From positions 2,406,303-2,470,302 of the forward strand of contig JAZAYU010000061.1 of assembly GCA_038501625.1 (NCBI GenBank): DNA of 64,000 nucleotides, written 5' to 3'. Below are positions 1 to 12,500 of this stretch, piece by piece. Origin of the DNA: Corbicula japonica. Its lineage: Eukaryota; Mollusca; Bivalvia; Venerida; Cyrenidae. The translations under genes and the position numbers were made by a program. A model generated the notes under the pieces. That model was not told the DNA's origin and did not search any database. It saw only the letters and a list, made by a program, of their open reading frames with translations. Position 1 is the first letter of the stretch. Each line of letters opens with the position of its first letter.

Positions 1-230
1 TCTGTGACAACAAGAATGATGACTCCTGTTGACTATTTTTAATTTCCAAATGTAACTTTAACATGAAATGTAATGTTGTCTAGTCTATAACTTGAAAATA
101 CTTGTCCAATTCACTAAATACTTGGAATATATCATCTGCATGAACAAAGCCATCTGTGACAACCAGAATAATGACCCATGTTTAACTTTTTTCATTAATG
201 CCCCTTTCAAATGCAACTAGGGCAACTAAT
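1..230. repeat. Pearl-type satellite fragment (about 1.4 units)
   Basis: Two partial units of the same ~160 bp sequence that is tandemly repeated at 46.0-47.6 kb. Shared landmarks are 'gtgacaacaagaatgat', 'acttggaatatatcatc' and 'gcccctttcaaatgcaact'. The left part runs off the window edge. No coding potential. Confidence 0.8.
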
Positions 231-1454
231 TTTCCAATGAAATCCAAATTCTAATTTTTTCCTAGGTCTGATACAAATTCCTAAAATTGTTATCAGTGAA
301 TTTAAATTAAGACAAGACTTGACCCTTTTGTCCCATGGAGGTATGGCTGTTATCCAATGAACAGTGTAGAATAGGTCTGGAACAATAGTTGCACACTTGA
401 TAAAATGCATGTTTATGGAGTAAAAGGTTAAAGGGAGATATGCAGGGTCAAGCAGGTATACTCGGTAAAATCGTAAACAGATTGATCTATGTAACACTTG
501 CGTGTACTTTTCACTAAACTACATTTCAAACCCTCCAGGAGGAAGTTTTCAGTTAATTTTACCATTTTACCGGACCTGAAAACAATCTGCTGAAGAAATC
601 CCTATACAAAAATACATTCTATATTTAGCGGTCATGGGAATGTCGTGCTTACTATTCGTGGTGGCCCAGGCATTTTGAAACAAATGGTGACGTCAATAAT
701 CAGCAAGGTACACCGAATGCGTATTTTGGTTGAAGTGATCACGTGACAATCCCAAAAACCACAGGTTTTACGCGGGAAATACAAAAAAGCTAACCTATGC
801 GCGTCGCATAGGATAGGCAACACCATTTATATTTCTTTTTTTTAAAAAATAATGGTTTGAAATATTTCGGGTGTAAATCAATATTAGAGCTTCAAATAAT
901 GATATTCAACTGATTAATAACCCTTTTCGCAAATCTGTTTCATTCATCAATCCTGCACATCTCCCTTTAATGTAGGTATGTTTATTTTGCTGAGAGTTGG
1001 TATATAATGAAAGCAAGCCAGTAATTCGTCCACAACTTTAATATCTTCAACTTAAATGCATCTTCTTCCAAAGGCATGCTTGCTGGCAATTTATTCATTA
1101 ACTTTTAAATAAAGGGAGGCAATGGGTTGTGACCTATTAACCAAATGAAAATGATTGCAAAGTACAGTCATATGTAGATTTTCAGCCCACAACTTGAAGT
1201 TGCTGCCTTGCATCATTTTGATTTTACAACATTGTAAAAATGGATGTTGTGACACTAGGTGATATTGGTTGCATTTGAGCCTAAATATTCTGAAATGTTT
1301 CACAAGAATAAATACTTTTCATTCTATTTAAAACAGAGTTAACCATTAATCCCATAGGTTGTGGCTGTTATCATATGGGACAACATTGTAGTTACAGATA
1401 AGCTGATACATTTTTGCTGTCTGATATGGTTCAACACTCTTTGATTCATTAGGT
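231..1454. other. Intergenic, no gene seen
   Basis: AT-rich sequence with only short open frames lacking family motifs, splice context or conserved composition. I see no recognisable gene or RNA here. Confidence 0.6.
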
Positions 1455-1830
1455 TTTTATGTCTCCACGAAGTGGGTGGCATATATACAGTTGCACTCTT
1501 CAATATGTCTGTCCATACGTATGTCCCCCACCCCCAGATCTTGTGGCATGAACTATCTGGCCAATTTCTTTCAAACTTGTACAATTGATCAAGTAGGTAG
1601 ATTTAATGTAGATGATTGAATAGAAAATATTTTTCTTGCAATCATTTTTACCAGAGTTATGGCCCTTTGTTACAAATGTTGTAGCAGTGGGAGCACCAGT
1701 GTACGAGGATACATTCTAGTTTCTGACAAAGAAGCCAAGTTATAGGTTCAGATCTGATGGCACAGAAATGCAGGCTAATCTGGATCTTCACTGTTCGTAC
1801 ATGCGATGCAAGCCCTATATGTGGAGTTAA
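1455..1830. repeat. Dispersed repeat fragments
   Basis: 1455-1725 resembles a common mollusc dispersed repeat ('atgtctccacgaagtggg' to 'agttatggccctttgtt' and an end near 'cattctagtt'). 1735-1830 carries the 'gcaggctaatctgga' motif that recurs near 13,730 and, diverged and inverted, near 16,760. Boundaries are approximate. 1831-2340 has nothing recognisable. Confidence 0.5.
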
Positions 1831-2349
1831 GGGCTAACGGTAGACTTGCATACATGTACTTGATAGCAAAATTAAGTCTACATTTTATACCGAGTCTCAA
1901 TGAAAACGCAGCACTTTATTTTTTTGTTGTTGAATATTTTGGATGTGTGTAAAAGTTAAATTGGCAAAGGTATACGTGTTTTAAAATCAAAAAGTAACCA
2001 ATTGATACATTTATCACACCCGTCAACTGGCAGAGCCAGGAGCGGACGGCACATCCAGGCGCAGAATCGGTAAGTTTTTTCATACTTGACAGCGGTGTAG
2101 TTAATTATCATTTTCGCTTATTTTGATTTACTCTTAGAAATATCGGCTGATTTTAAAAGCCAAATGAATTCTGCACATACCCGTTTATTTCTGAAGCGGT
2201 AGAAGGGATGATAAACATTTATCGCGATTAAAATACGGACGTTAGTGATGAAATCTTGAAGATCTGCGTTTTATAGCAAAATGCTCCATAAATCTGCCAT
2301 TTAGAATTTATTATCACCCCATGGAACAATTCACTAACTTAAGTTGAAT

Positions 2350-3035
2350 GATTTTTCACAAAGTTATGACCCTTTAAATTATTGTATAATAAGATATAGG
2401 ACTAGCGTATTTCATTGTTACCCGATCAAAAGGTCTCAAAGAGTCTACATCCATGTCGACATATGCTCCTATAAAATGGTACAGCACAACATATCGGATT
2501 ATCGGATTACATCCCCTTTCTTTATGCTTTTGTTGTATCTATCCCACACAGGAAGTAAATGAGGATACTCCTCGCTGATAAGTTTTCTTGCGCTGTCATC
2601 AGTCCAGAAGAAGTATGTCCAAGTCACGTGCATTGATGCCAGTTTCTGGGCAAAAACACTGTACACACTTGGTACCATACTGTCTGTCTGTGAATATTTG
2701 ATGTATAATATGCGGAATCCTTGGTTCCCTTCCTTCCACAGTTGGAAAGTCCGAAGTAACTTCCGGTTGAAATGGCGGATAGTAGACAAGTTTGTTAGTC
2801 GTATTCTCAATCCACTGGACATATTTCTCACTTGCCAACAGATCCGATCTGGATCCATTTGAAGTATAATTTTGTTGGAAGATGCCAGGATGATTAATTG
2901 TTGAACGTTGCTGTTTGTTTTTTGAAGCTGATTTCCGTTTAATCATTTGGGTTGACGCCATACCGTATTCAGTTTTTATCAAAGATTTCAATTTCTTGAT
3001 ATGTTGTTCAGGTTGCCGTTCTCGCGAAGTTGAAT
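2350..3035 (-). pseudogene. DXD-type sugar-binding glycosyltransferase pseudogene (Gly_transf_sug / OCH1-like)
   Basis: Read on the minus strand, the segment codes a GT32-like core. An amino-proximal stem region is followed by the IPHIIHQIF motif, then a WTYFFWTDDSARKLI stretch, then RYVVLYHF and the catalytic-type YVDMDVDSLRP (DXD) motif. The family transfers sugars in the Golgi from nucleotide-sugar donors. The frame is broken twice by small tandem duplications: a 4-bp one giving three units of acag (plus 2680-2691) and an 8-bp one (plus 2494-2501 repeated at 2502-2509) just before the RY motif. Ignoring both duplications the frame runs through to about 2360, where it meets a stop inside sequence resembling a dispersed repeat. 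No upstream exon was found; the frame is open from about 3035. A dead or truncated copy is the best reading; assembly error at both sites is less likely. Confidence 0.75.
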
Positions 3036-3521
3036 TTTATTCCACTGACTCACTTTGTTTGCTTCCAATGTTTGTGGTAGGTTTTTAATGTTTTCTTGGG
3101 ATGACCAAATTTCTGTAAAAAATCATTGCAGGTTGCATGGGATGATCGGCAACAGGTTTAATGTATTTTTTATAACAATTTCACCGTAAAACAAAAGTTA
3201 TTAGATAATTTTACTTATTTGAACTAAGTTTAGTTATCGTAAAGCTTGCGGGGAAGGCAAGTGCAAGTCTGGTTTACCATAAAACCACTAAATTCCTACT
3301 GGCTAAAATGTTGAGGTGTCTAAATATTTTATTAGTCAGATTATAAATGAATACTCAGAGTATGTTTCTCGGTATTGCATTCCCGATATTGTTTTAATAT
3401 TTTCGTTTAGTTTGGTTAATGCAAAATTAAGTTATGTTTTGTAGTAAAAACTTGACTTCAAGACATGCTTACTAAGTGTGGAACCACGGTCGTTGATACA
3501 AAAATGTGTACTATAATGTTA

Positions 3522-3606
3522 TTAATCAAGTGAATTCATATTGGCGTTGTTATTGGGCCAAGGGTAGTCATATTGGCCCGAGGCCAATATGAATTCACTT
3601 GATTAA
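3522..3606. repeat. Inverted repeat, possible end of the DDE transposon
   Basis: A 23-bp arm starting at 3522 (ttaatcaagtgaattcat...) is perfectly inverted at 3584-3606, enclosing 'tattgggcc' motifs. Similar 'tattggccca' motifs recur at 5430-5470 beyond the transposase relic, so this may mark one terminus of that element. Confidence 0.5.
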
Positions 3607-4245
3607 TGACAATTTTATTAATTAACAAAATATCCATAGTTCTAGACTTTAAAATTACTAATTTACCGGTCTGAAGAGATGAAGTGTCAGCTCTGATTTA
3701 AATGTTCAATCTTCAATCTACGCTAGTGACCTGGCTGATATAAGCTATCAAGGAGATGCAGATATGAAGGTTGTTTTGTTTTGAATACAAAAACAGCCTG
3801 AACATTACTACACACTGTGGCAGCCAAGTCTCTTGTTTATCCAGTCTGAATTTAGTTTTTTTCCAGATATATCTAAAATAAGTTTACTTTCTGGCTCATT
3901 CCATGCACGATTTCCACATGTATGCTTTGTGTGCGTTCATTCGTGCATCACGCGTGTTTGAAAGCCGATAGTAACAACTAATCTTCTATAACATTTTAAA
4001 TTGAACTATGCATATTCTACAAGAATGTGTCCTCGAATAATAAAAACAAAATAGGTTTAAAATTTCTATGCGTTTACCTTTTTATATGTAGCCAATGTCA
4101 CCAGGGGTCAAGTGCATTTGCACAACGCTATGTCTCCTTCATTCGTGCATCGTGATTGGATGAAAATTAAAACTTGTTTACTGTGATTGGTTGATATATA
4201 TAGTATTTTTGCGTTAAATATAGTATATTGTAAACAGCGGGATTT

Positions 4246-5220
4246 TCAAAATGACCTATGTATTTGGGGCTGTTTGCAAGTTTTATTACTTTTGTTGATT
4301 TCATATATGTGCATTTGCATCATAAAGTCACTTTCTGTTATTGCTTTCCCCCCAAAATCTGGACGCCTGGTTTTGGTTACTACAGAGTCACAATTGTTGT
4401 TAATCTTATCTGACGACAAATTTTCAACAGTACTTGGATCACATTGCTCGCTGACACTGCAGTTGTTATTGTTGTTTTTGCCTGGATGTTGTAACTTCGG
4501 AGCAGATTCATTGAATTTCTGTTTCAGCAGGGACTCCATAGTTTCTGTGGGTTCGGTGTCTTCTTAGAGAAAGACTCAGAAGGAAGTTTCATCTCCAGAG
4601 GCACCTGTACATATATTTAGCAATATAAATATTCTACAAATAATTATGTTTTCTGTTAGCTCTGAATATTTTGTTTTATTTTTAACTAGATTCATTAAAC
4701 TATGAATTTAAGTTTAATAGTTATTATTAATGGTAATCTGCTAAACATATAAACACTATTAATAAACCATTCAATAATTATAATTGTTACTTACCTTAGA
4801 TTTGTCCAGTGGACATACTCCTGCTTTTCTGAAACCTGATGTAATGTTTACTGGAGTCATTGTCTTTAAGTACGCCTTACTGGACAGCTCAGCAATATTG
4901 TATTTTGTGATAACCTGGCCTCTGGTCCTTGCCATGTATAAGTTACATTCGTTGTAGTAAACGCTCTTAAATGGCCCAAAGCAGCCCACATCAAGTGGCT
5001 GAAGAGCATGGCTTGTGTGTGGAGGAAGGACAAATAGTATTATGTTGTTGTTCTTTGTCCATTCCATAATGTCCCATGTGCAGTGCGATGCATGACCATC
5101 AAACAATAGTAAGATGTGCTCTGTAGGGTCCTGTCTTGTGACAACATATTTCAGGAAGTGGTCCTTCAAATATTTCATGAAGATTGTGCTGTTTGACCAA
5201 CCACTATCTGACATAGACAT
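4246..5220 (-). pseudogene. pogo/Tigger-like DDE_1 transposase relic
   Basis: Exon 5220-4795 (minus) codes the catalytic core: LLLFDGHASH holds the second acidic residue, and LPPHTSHALQPLDVG holds the PLD motif of the DDE_1 superfamily, followed by GFRKAGVCPLDKSK. A good donor (AAG|GTAAGT) follows at 4794. An acceptor near 4605 opens a second exon encoding an E/T-rich tail to 4246, but a one-base loss near 4560 shifts the frame. The amino part with the DNA-binding HTH domain and first Asp is absent; beyond 5220 there is only a short hairpin (5257-5311). These proteins cut and paste DNA at TA sites. This copy cannot be functional. Confidence 0.8.
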
Positions 5221-5724
5221 TCCGGAGCCTGGTTATGCACCATGCAATAACTCTGTATGAGAGCCGGCAAATTAAAGCGCTAGCGCGCTTTATGGATTTG
5301 CCAGCTCTCGCGTGCACGTCCAATCTGCATGAACCGCACCAAAGTAAGAATCATTCCTTAAGTGATTCAATCCATATTGGACCAGTTCATTATCCAATCA
5401 GAATCATGCGATCTCATATTGGCTCAGTAAAACCCGTATTGGCCCAGGTTATCTCGTATTGGCCCAGTTGAGATTTCATATGAATTGAGTGCAACCCATA
5501 TAAGGTGGACTGAATTGTACATATTGTGTCAATATCGTTTTAGTTAATTAATAATAAAGTAGATACGCTTATAAAAATGTACAAAAGTGATCAGGCTAAA
5601 AAGGAAACGCATTTAGTAGGCTATATAGCATATTCCATTTTCTAATATCGTGAACCTTTAGAAATGTTTGATTGATAAATAATTATTTTTGAGACATAAT
5701 CTGTGTGTGGCAAACCTAGTCATG

Positions 5725-6898
5725 AGCATTTTGAGGAAAGGCACGCGCAGGTAGTTTTTTTCATCTCGCCATGATGACAGTTTTGTTTATAACTTTCTTA
5801 TTTCTGCACAATTCCTGTAAACCTTATTTTAGTGTATATATTCAGTATATATAGCAGATCTTTTCACAGTGCACAGTTTTCCATGAAAACGAACAAAAAG
5901 TGCACACATACACAGCCACCCACCCACCGGACTGCCGGTACGCAGATTTTCTTTTCCGAATGTTTTCCCACTTGATTACGGATCATGTTATCAGAAAATG
6001 ACGTCCATATTTACAGCGAACAATTGTATCGTTCCATATAGTACTGACCGGCATGTCTTGAACCAATCTGATTGAAACCAACTCCTGAAAACCGCTACGC
6101 TATCAGGATCTGACGACGAGTAACTAAAATGTGCTTTTATCGCTAACCATTTGAATCAATCAGAACGTCGCCTACAAAATCGCAAAAGTGAAAGTAAAAA
6201 TAGTCTTTTAAACCATGGAAAGTGTTGACAGTCTGCGTAAGACATATTTTACTGGAGATATATGTGTTAATGTATTATTGCATTCTTTTCTAATGTAATA
6301 ACATCTTCAGATCATTTGCGAGCGTTAAAAATGATGCTTCCTGTGTTGACATTTCTAAAAATAGTAATCGGGGAAAACCGCTATTACTTAATATGTACAG
6401 TGTCTGCGGGCCGTCATCAGATCTAATATTTTGTTACATCTGACTTTAGTGAGATTGGTCTTGAATCAAAGTAAAGTTTTGTGTTCACAAAGACTGTCTA
6501 TATCAGCGTGTTCCTCATCATTTAATAATATGGTCTAAATCTGCATTTCTTTCCATGCCGTACAGCTCTAGAATAAAAGTTTACACATCATTTGAGTGTA
6601 CTTTGTCCCAAACCTGGATATAAAATAAAAATGTTAACTCCAAAAAAGAAAATAGCACACATTTTGCTTCAAGTGTCGAGTCACGTGTGTTCCTTTCATT
6701 GTTTTTTTTGTGTCAAACTTTTCGTTTTCCATGAAAATTTTGAAAAGATCTGCTTAAATTTGCTATAAGATCTTTTATTCCGATAGTCCATTTACTTTAA
6801 CTTTTTAGGATTACTGTTGTGCAGAAGTTTATAAACAAAAAAAGTCAAAATAGCGAGACGAAAAACGTACCTGTGTGTGTCTTTCCACAAAAATTGCC
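5725..6898. mobile_element. Non-autonomous DNA transposon with long imperfect TIRs (about 1.2 kb)
   Basis: The left end (about 5725-5900) and right end (about 6710-6898) are inverted copies. 'aaaggcacgcgcaggta' matches the complement of 'tacctgtgtgtgtctttcc'; 'gtttataactttct' matches the right-end 'agaagtttataaac'; 'agcagatcttttca' matches 'tgaaaagatctgct'. The interior has no transposase. Exact ends are uncertain. Confidence 0.6.
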
Positions 6899-8250
6899 AA
6901 TTATAAAGTATGCTTTACATTAACATAACAGAAACTACCCCGCATTTATTGTAGAGGATATTTACCATGAACGAGAACTGTTATGAAGAAGTTTGAAATT
7001 CCTATCACGACAACAGTAGACAATACAAGCAGTGTTCTCGTGCGCCGTTTCACTATTACTTAGTTGATGAACACAAGTGGAGTACATTTAAAAAAAAACT
7101 AGAACATGAATGTTAACACGCAAAACATTATAATTATTTCCGATATTATATAAAGTATTGCATATTTTTTATTAATAAAATAGAATAATTCTTTATGACT
7201 GCAGGATATAAGAGTGATCATAATATACGCATAAAACTGCACATTTTTGTACCACATCCTGCCACCAATAAGCATGACTGCTTATCCATAAATCCATAAA
7301 CTTATGGCTTCCGGCGATACTTTACGAGAAAACTTTTCTTATTACGTGCGTTATTTTATACATGTATATAAATTTACTACGAGGCTATACATTTGCTGTG
7401 TGCTATTTTATGCCAATAAAGTTATGTTATATTATGTATGTGATGTTATGTTTCGGGAACACTTGCAAAAACATAACAATAAAATCGCATCGCTGAATCA
7501 TATTCTGTAATGTTATCTTATAATTTTTAGCAGAAAAAATATATATCAAATAACATTTTCCCTTTGTTAAATAGTTATTTATTAATGTGTAATATATGAA
7601 CCTAAAATTATAAAAAAGGAAATGGGAAAAACAATGATTATTTCTTGTTTTTGGAAGCTATGCAAAGGTGTATAAAAATGTGACATGCCTATTATTTTGA
7701 TAATTATAAGGTGTCAAAATGAAATGATATTTTTCTTGCATTTTTCATAATAAAAAATGCTTAATGTTATTTGGTTAATTTTATGATAATTAGAACATCC
7801 GACAATTGTGGAAAGTATTGTGGAAATCTTTATTACAAATTGAATATTGCGTGGTGTCTGGTATGAAATGTATTTCTGGTGTCAAAGTAAAACACCCCAA
7901 CCAGATGAAAAAAGATGCATTACAATATACACTTCAATGTTCCTTCTAGTGCCTACCAGTTTTGTTTAGATTATACAATTTTAATGACATTATAATAGCT
8001 TTAGGCCTACTGATTCAAAATGCAAATAATAATTGCTTTTTTTTCCTTTTTTTTCGGGCCCCTTCACGGGTAATCCCATTTATTTAATATTACACAGATA
8101 ATAATATAATTTAAGCAATGATAACATCAAATAACATTCATAGCAATAAATATCAAATTGATTTAGTTCGTTTCAGTTCAAATTCGAATTCAAATTTAAT
8201 TCAGTTTAGTTCAGTTAATTTAATTTATTCAATTTCTATCGTTCAGATCC
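6899..8250. other. AT-rich intergenic stretch
   Basis: Long A/T runs and short open frames without conserved motifs. Nothing recognised. Confidence 0.5.
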
Positions 8251-8253
8251 GAT

Positions 8254-8460
8254 TCATTCATTCATTCATTCATTCATTCATTCATTCATTCATTCATTCA
8301 TTCATCAATTAATTAATTAATTAATTAATTAATTAATTAATTAATTAATTAATTAATTAATTAATTAATTAATTAATTAATTAATTCATTCATTCATTCA
8401 TTCATTCATTCATTCATTCATTCACTCACTCACTCACTTACGCATTCATTCATTCATTCA
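8254..8460. repeat. Compound tetranucleotide microsatellite
   Basis: An (attc)n block at about 8254-8305 is followed by (aatt)n to about 8386, then (attc)n again to about 8422, short (cact)n, and more attc. The three-part arrangement suggests one tract nucleated inside another by slippage. Confidence 0.95.
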
Positions 8461-9545
8461 GTCAATCATCAAATAATAATTTCAGTTTGACACATATAAT
8501 TTTCAAAACAATATGGTTACCATATTTAATGTACCTTAAGGAATAAAATAAATAGATTATGAAATGTTGAAATATTTCTGAACAAAGTTAATACTTGACG
8601 TTGTATCTTACAAGAAAATATAAAATCATCGTCACACAACAGGAGGTATATCCAAGATGAAAAGTGTTTACTATTTATATTAAAGTGTTGATAAAGGCTG
8701 TAATAATGTCATCTTGGTATTCGATAGAAAGAGATAACTTAAAAATCTTTTTCATAGCAGTAGAAAACAGATCATCAAGAAGCGGGTGCACAATAAGTAC
8801 CCATAGGGATGGCTATTACGTGTTATAAATAGAAGTACCAAATGGAACATAAATATTATCACACTGAGTAAATATGAGCGACTTTTTACGCGCTTGATCA
8901 GATCCAAAAAAAGTCCATTATGCATTGTTATTTTCTTAAGCTTAAGATCCATAGGTAAAAACCTCGTTTTTTTTACAAGCAATAAATGTTTTATTTTCTC
9001 TTGCAAACTTTTTTGAATGCAGTCTTTCGCTCTTATTTTAACCGGTTTGGTATTTTTGAAGTCTTATTATATTGAGACGAGATTTTGGATGGTGGGAAAG
9101 TACCGCCAGTAACATTATTTAGCTAATTCAAGGCTACAACTTTCACCACTGACAGATATGTATTTGGACTCCATACTTTATACTTTGCGTTTAATATTTT
9201 CTAAGAATGGTTGCTTCATGATTTATTTAAGTATATGTAACCTGTCTTAAGCAGCCACCAAAGGGAGTGGCTGCTTAGTACACAGGTGGCTGTTAAAGAC
9301 AGGTGAAAATGAGAACAAAATGTCAGTTTACGGCATATTTAAACTGGCTGTTTAAGGCAGGTGGTTGCTAATGCAGATTTAACCGTGTAGATAAAATGTA
9401 TTTATTTATTGTACGTGATAATTGTATCTGCAAAGAAACCACCATCATAACTATTGACTATGAATGATTTAGATGACTACTCATATAACTGTTGATTTTA
9501 TACTTGCTCTAAATCTGTTCACATAATGTATATAGAATATCATTA
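8461..9545. other. 3' flank of hyaluronidase; small inverted motifs
   Basis: No gene is seen. 9240-9375 contains several copies of a 'cagccacc/ggtggctg' motif in both orientations. On the minus strand an AATAAA-containing stretch (plus 'tttatttatt', 9401-9410) lies about 140 bp past the hyaluronidase stop and could be its polyadenylation signal. Confidence 0.4.
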
Positions 9546-12500
9546 TCAAGTTTTGATCTGGCAAAATTTTCCCGTCCATCCTGCGAAACAAATGCATGAA
9601 TAAGTTGACAAACGGCTATCACATGGTCCTTCACTCTCATCCGAAAGAACTCTGGCATATTCAGAAACGTATGTTCTGTGCAAAATGTATGTGACTAATC
9701 TGAGAATGATGTCTCTAAATATTACTGTCAACAAGTTTGAAAACGACACGGGATCTCTTTCCATCCAAGTTGTTTTAAAACATCTTCCATGTGAACTGCA
9801 CAGTTCTATACTACAAAGTTTGGCATGCTGTGAAACATTTCTCACTAGCGGTCCTAAGCTGAAGTCAAGATAATCTCGCAAATTCTCGCAGTCACTTGGA
9901 GTTTGCAACGATGCAGAGTTCTCCCACAGAACCACACCGTTAAATCCGACCTCTGCCACTTGTTCTATTGTGTTGCGAAGATCTTCCTGCAAACGTAACA
10001 CAATCCGAATAAATAATAGTTGTACTCAGTTCGATGTATCTTTTGCAAAAATGATTGTTTTATTTATATATACACTTCGATAGTGTTTTCAATGATTGAA
10101 CAATGTTCCGGAAGATATGAATATGAAAAATATATATAATAGAGAACAAAAACAAAAACCATCGTACATTTCCGTAAAAGTTCGCCGAGTCTGCATATCT
10201 GTATCTTGTATAAGGGACTATTGGCACATATCTGCCACCATACATGTTCTTGAGCCGACGAGTCTCCTCCAGTGTACCATGCACTTTCCAGTACCGGTCT
10301 AGAGATGTTCCGAAATCTTCTCGGAGGTAAATTGACGGAAAGTATGCCGTACTTATATTGAATAACCAGTCTAACCTATGAAGACAGTAGTCTTTTAAAT
10401 AGTGCAAAAATAAACTTTACGTTAACATTTTGAAAAAAATCCATGATATTAAACAAATGAAACAATCCTGCATGAAAAATAGGCTGAAGTGTAAGGTATC
10501 TATCATTCTTCTATCAACGGTCTTTATTTCTCTCCATTTCAGCTGATTGAGATTTAAGACTGGTCTCCAGTCTGAGTAACATGGCTCTAAGGTTATAAAA
10601 CTGAGCATGGAAAACAGTCTCAAATCTCAAGCATCGGATTGGCTGAAATGGCGAACACTGATCTTGGGCCCAAAGTCTCATTGCAACTGTGGTAAACATC
10701 GCTTTAAGCTTGATAGCAGTTATTCAATTAAGGTAGTCTAACTGTAATGCTTTCCCGCGCATAAATTTGCGACGTCGGCAAACATCGGCTCGCTTTCGGT
10801 GACTTCCGACGCTACTCGTCAGAGCCGATAGTAACCGAAGCGACATCGATTATTGTCGACTGTTAGTGACAGTTAACCGAGTATTCCCGACATTCGAGAA
10901 AAAAGCGCGGGAAATCATTACAGTTAGACTACCTTAATATATTTGTCAATCAAGAGCGATAATGATTTCATTTTCGTATTTATTGCTTGCAACAGTCATG
11001 CAACTGTTTTTTTTTCATTTTAATTGGAAACATGGAACCAGGCCTGCTATGTTGAATATTTCTTCCAGAATATATGACGGATGTTTTCATCCTTTTAAAA
11101 AACAGACAGGTTTCGCCAAATTTTCATATTTAATGTAATGATAACCGGGGTTTTACTCATAATATTTACTTGAAATTGTATCTTTCAGGAAAGTGAAAAT
11201 TACTCAGTTAGTAAGGTGGCAATAAAAAATAATTGTTTTTACCTATTATTTAGAACCTGTGTTTTGTCGTCACATTGTTTTTGTCCTGGCACGTCATTGT
11301 AGCAGTTTGGAAACCCATACATACCCCAGAAGCAAAGTGATCTTAATTCGCTCACTTTTCTTATAGAAGACATAAGAAATTGTCTGAAAACAACAACAAC
11401 AAATGTGAAATTTTTCAAAATGATAGTATGCAAGCTCTAGCGAACACTTTTACGGATATCTACGAGCTCTAGCGGAACTTTAACGGAGACTTGTGAGCTC
11501 TATAGAACTCTTTTATGGACACCTACGAGTTCTAGCCAACACTTTTAAGGACTCTGCGAACTCTGTCGAACACTTTTACGGACACCTGCGAGCTCTGTCG
11601 TTCACTTTTACGGGCACCTGCGAGCTTTACCGAACACTTTTATGACATTCACAAACAAAATGCGTACCCGAGGGACTACCGCCTTGGAACGGTCAGTGGA
11701 AAAAATAATTTGCGCTGGGTGTTTATCAAATTAATGAGATTTGAGACTTGTCTCCAGATTTAGTTTTATGATCTTGGGGACAAGTGTCGTAGATCGATTG
11801 GTGAAATTTCGGGACCATCGTACATCTTGAAATGGTGTGTCGGCATCGCAGTCTATGGCAATGCCTTCTTATATTCTAAAAACATATGAACCTTAGAATT
11901 TCTTAAAACAGTACAAAGGTACATCTCTGTCGAAACAGATCATTTTTTTTAAAACTCTGTCAAAGAACTTGGAAAGAAAAAACCCAAGTTATATTTAATG
12001 GCGTACTTTGAAGCCCTTTCAAACTCCGCTCTGGCTTCCTCTTGGACATGCTTTTCTGACCAATCCGGATGTTGGTTGCGAACGAGGCTTTCAGAGGCCC
12101 GGATGTAAATCTTCTGGTGCTCGTTATAGCCATTTCTTTCAAATATTGGCCGCCATTCCTCCCAGTCTATGACTGCCAGTCCTGAGAAATTCCATGAAGG
12201 AATCATCTGCTCAACGTCCTGCGAGAGCCTCACGAGGTGTGCTTCCAGATCGGCCAGCTGAAATTGACAACATTTTAGACGAAATCTACCGTGATTAGTA
12301 TCATTTTCGCCTGATCCTACAACCTACTGTTGTGATCGGGAACCAGACTTGTTTAGTTTAAACTTCTTTATTTTACATTGATTGTGAAACAAATTATTTC
12401 AGCATATATCAATCACGTTCGGTCTCTTTCGTGGGTTGAAACCAGTACTCATACAAATGATAGATAAAGGCAAATGCGGAAGAATCTCATCCCTGGTAGG

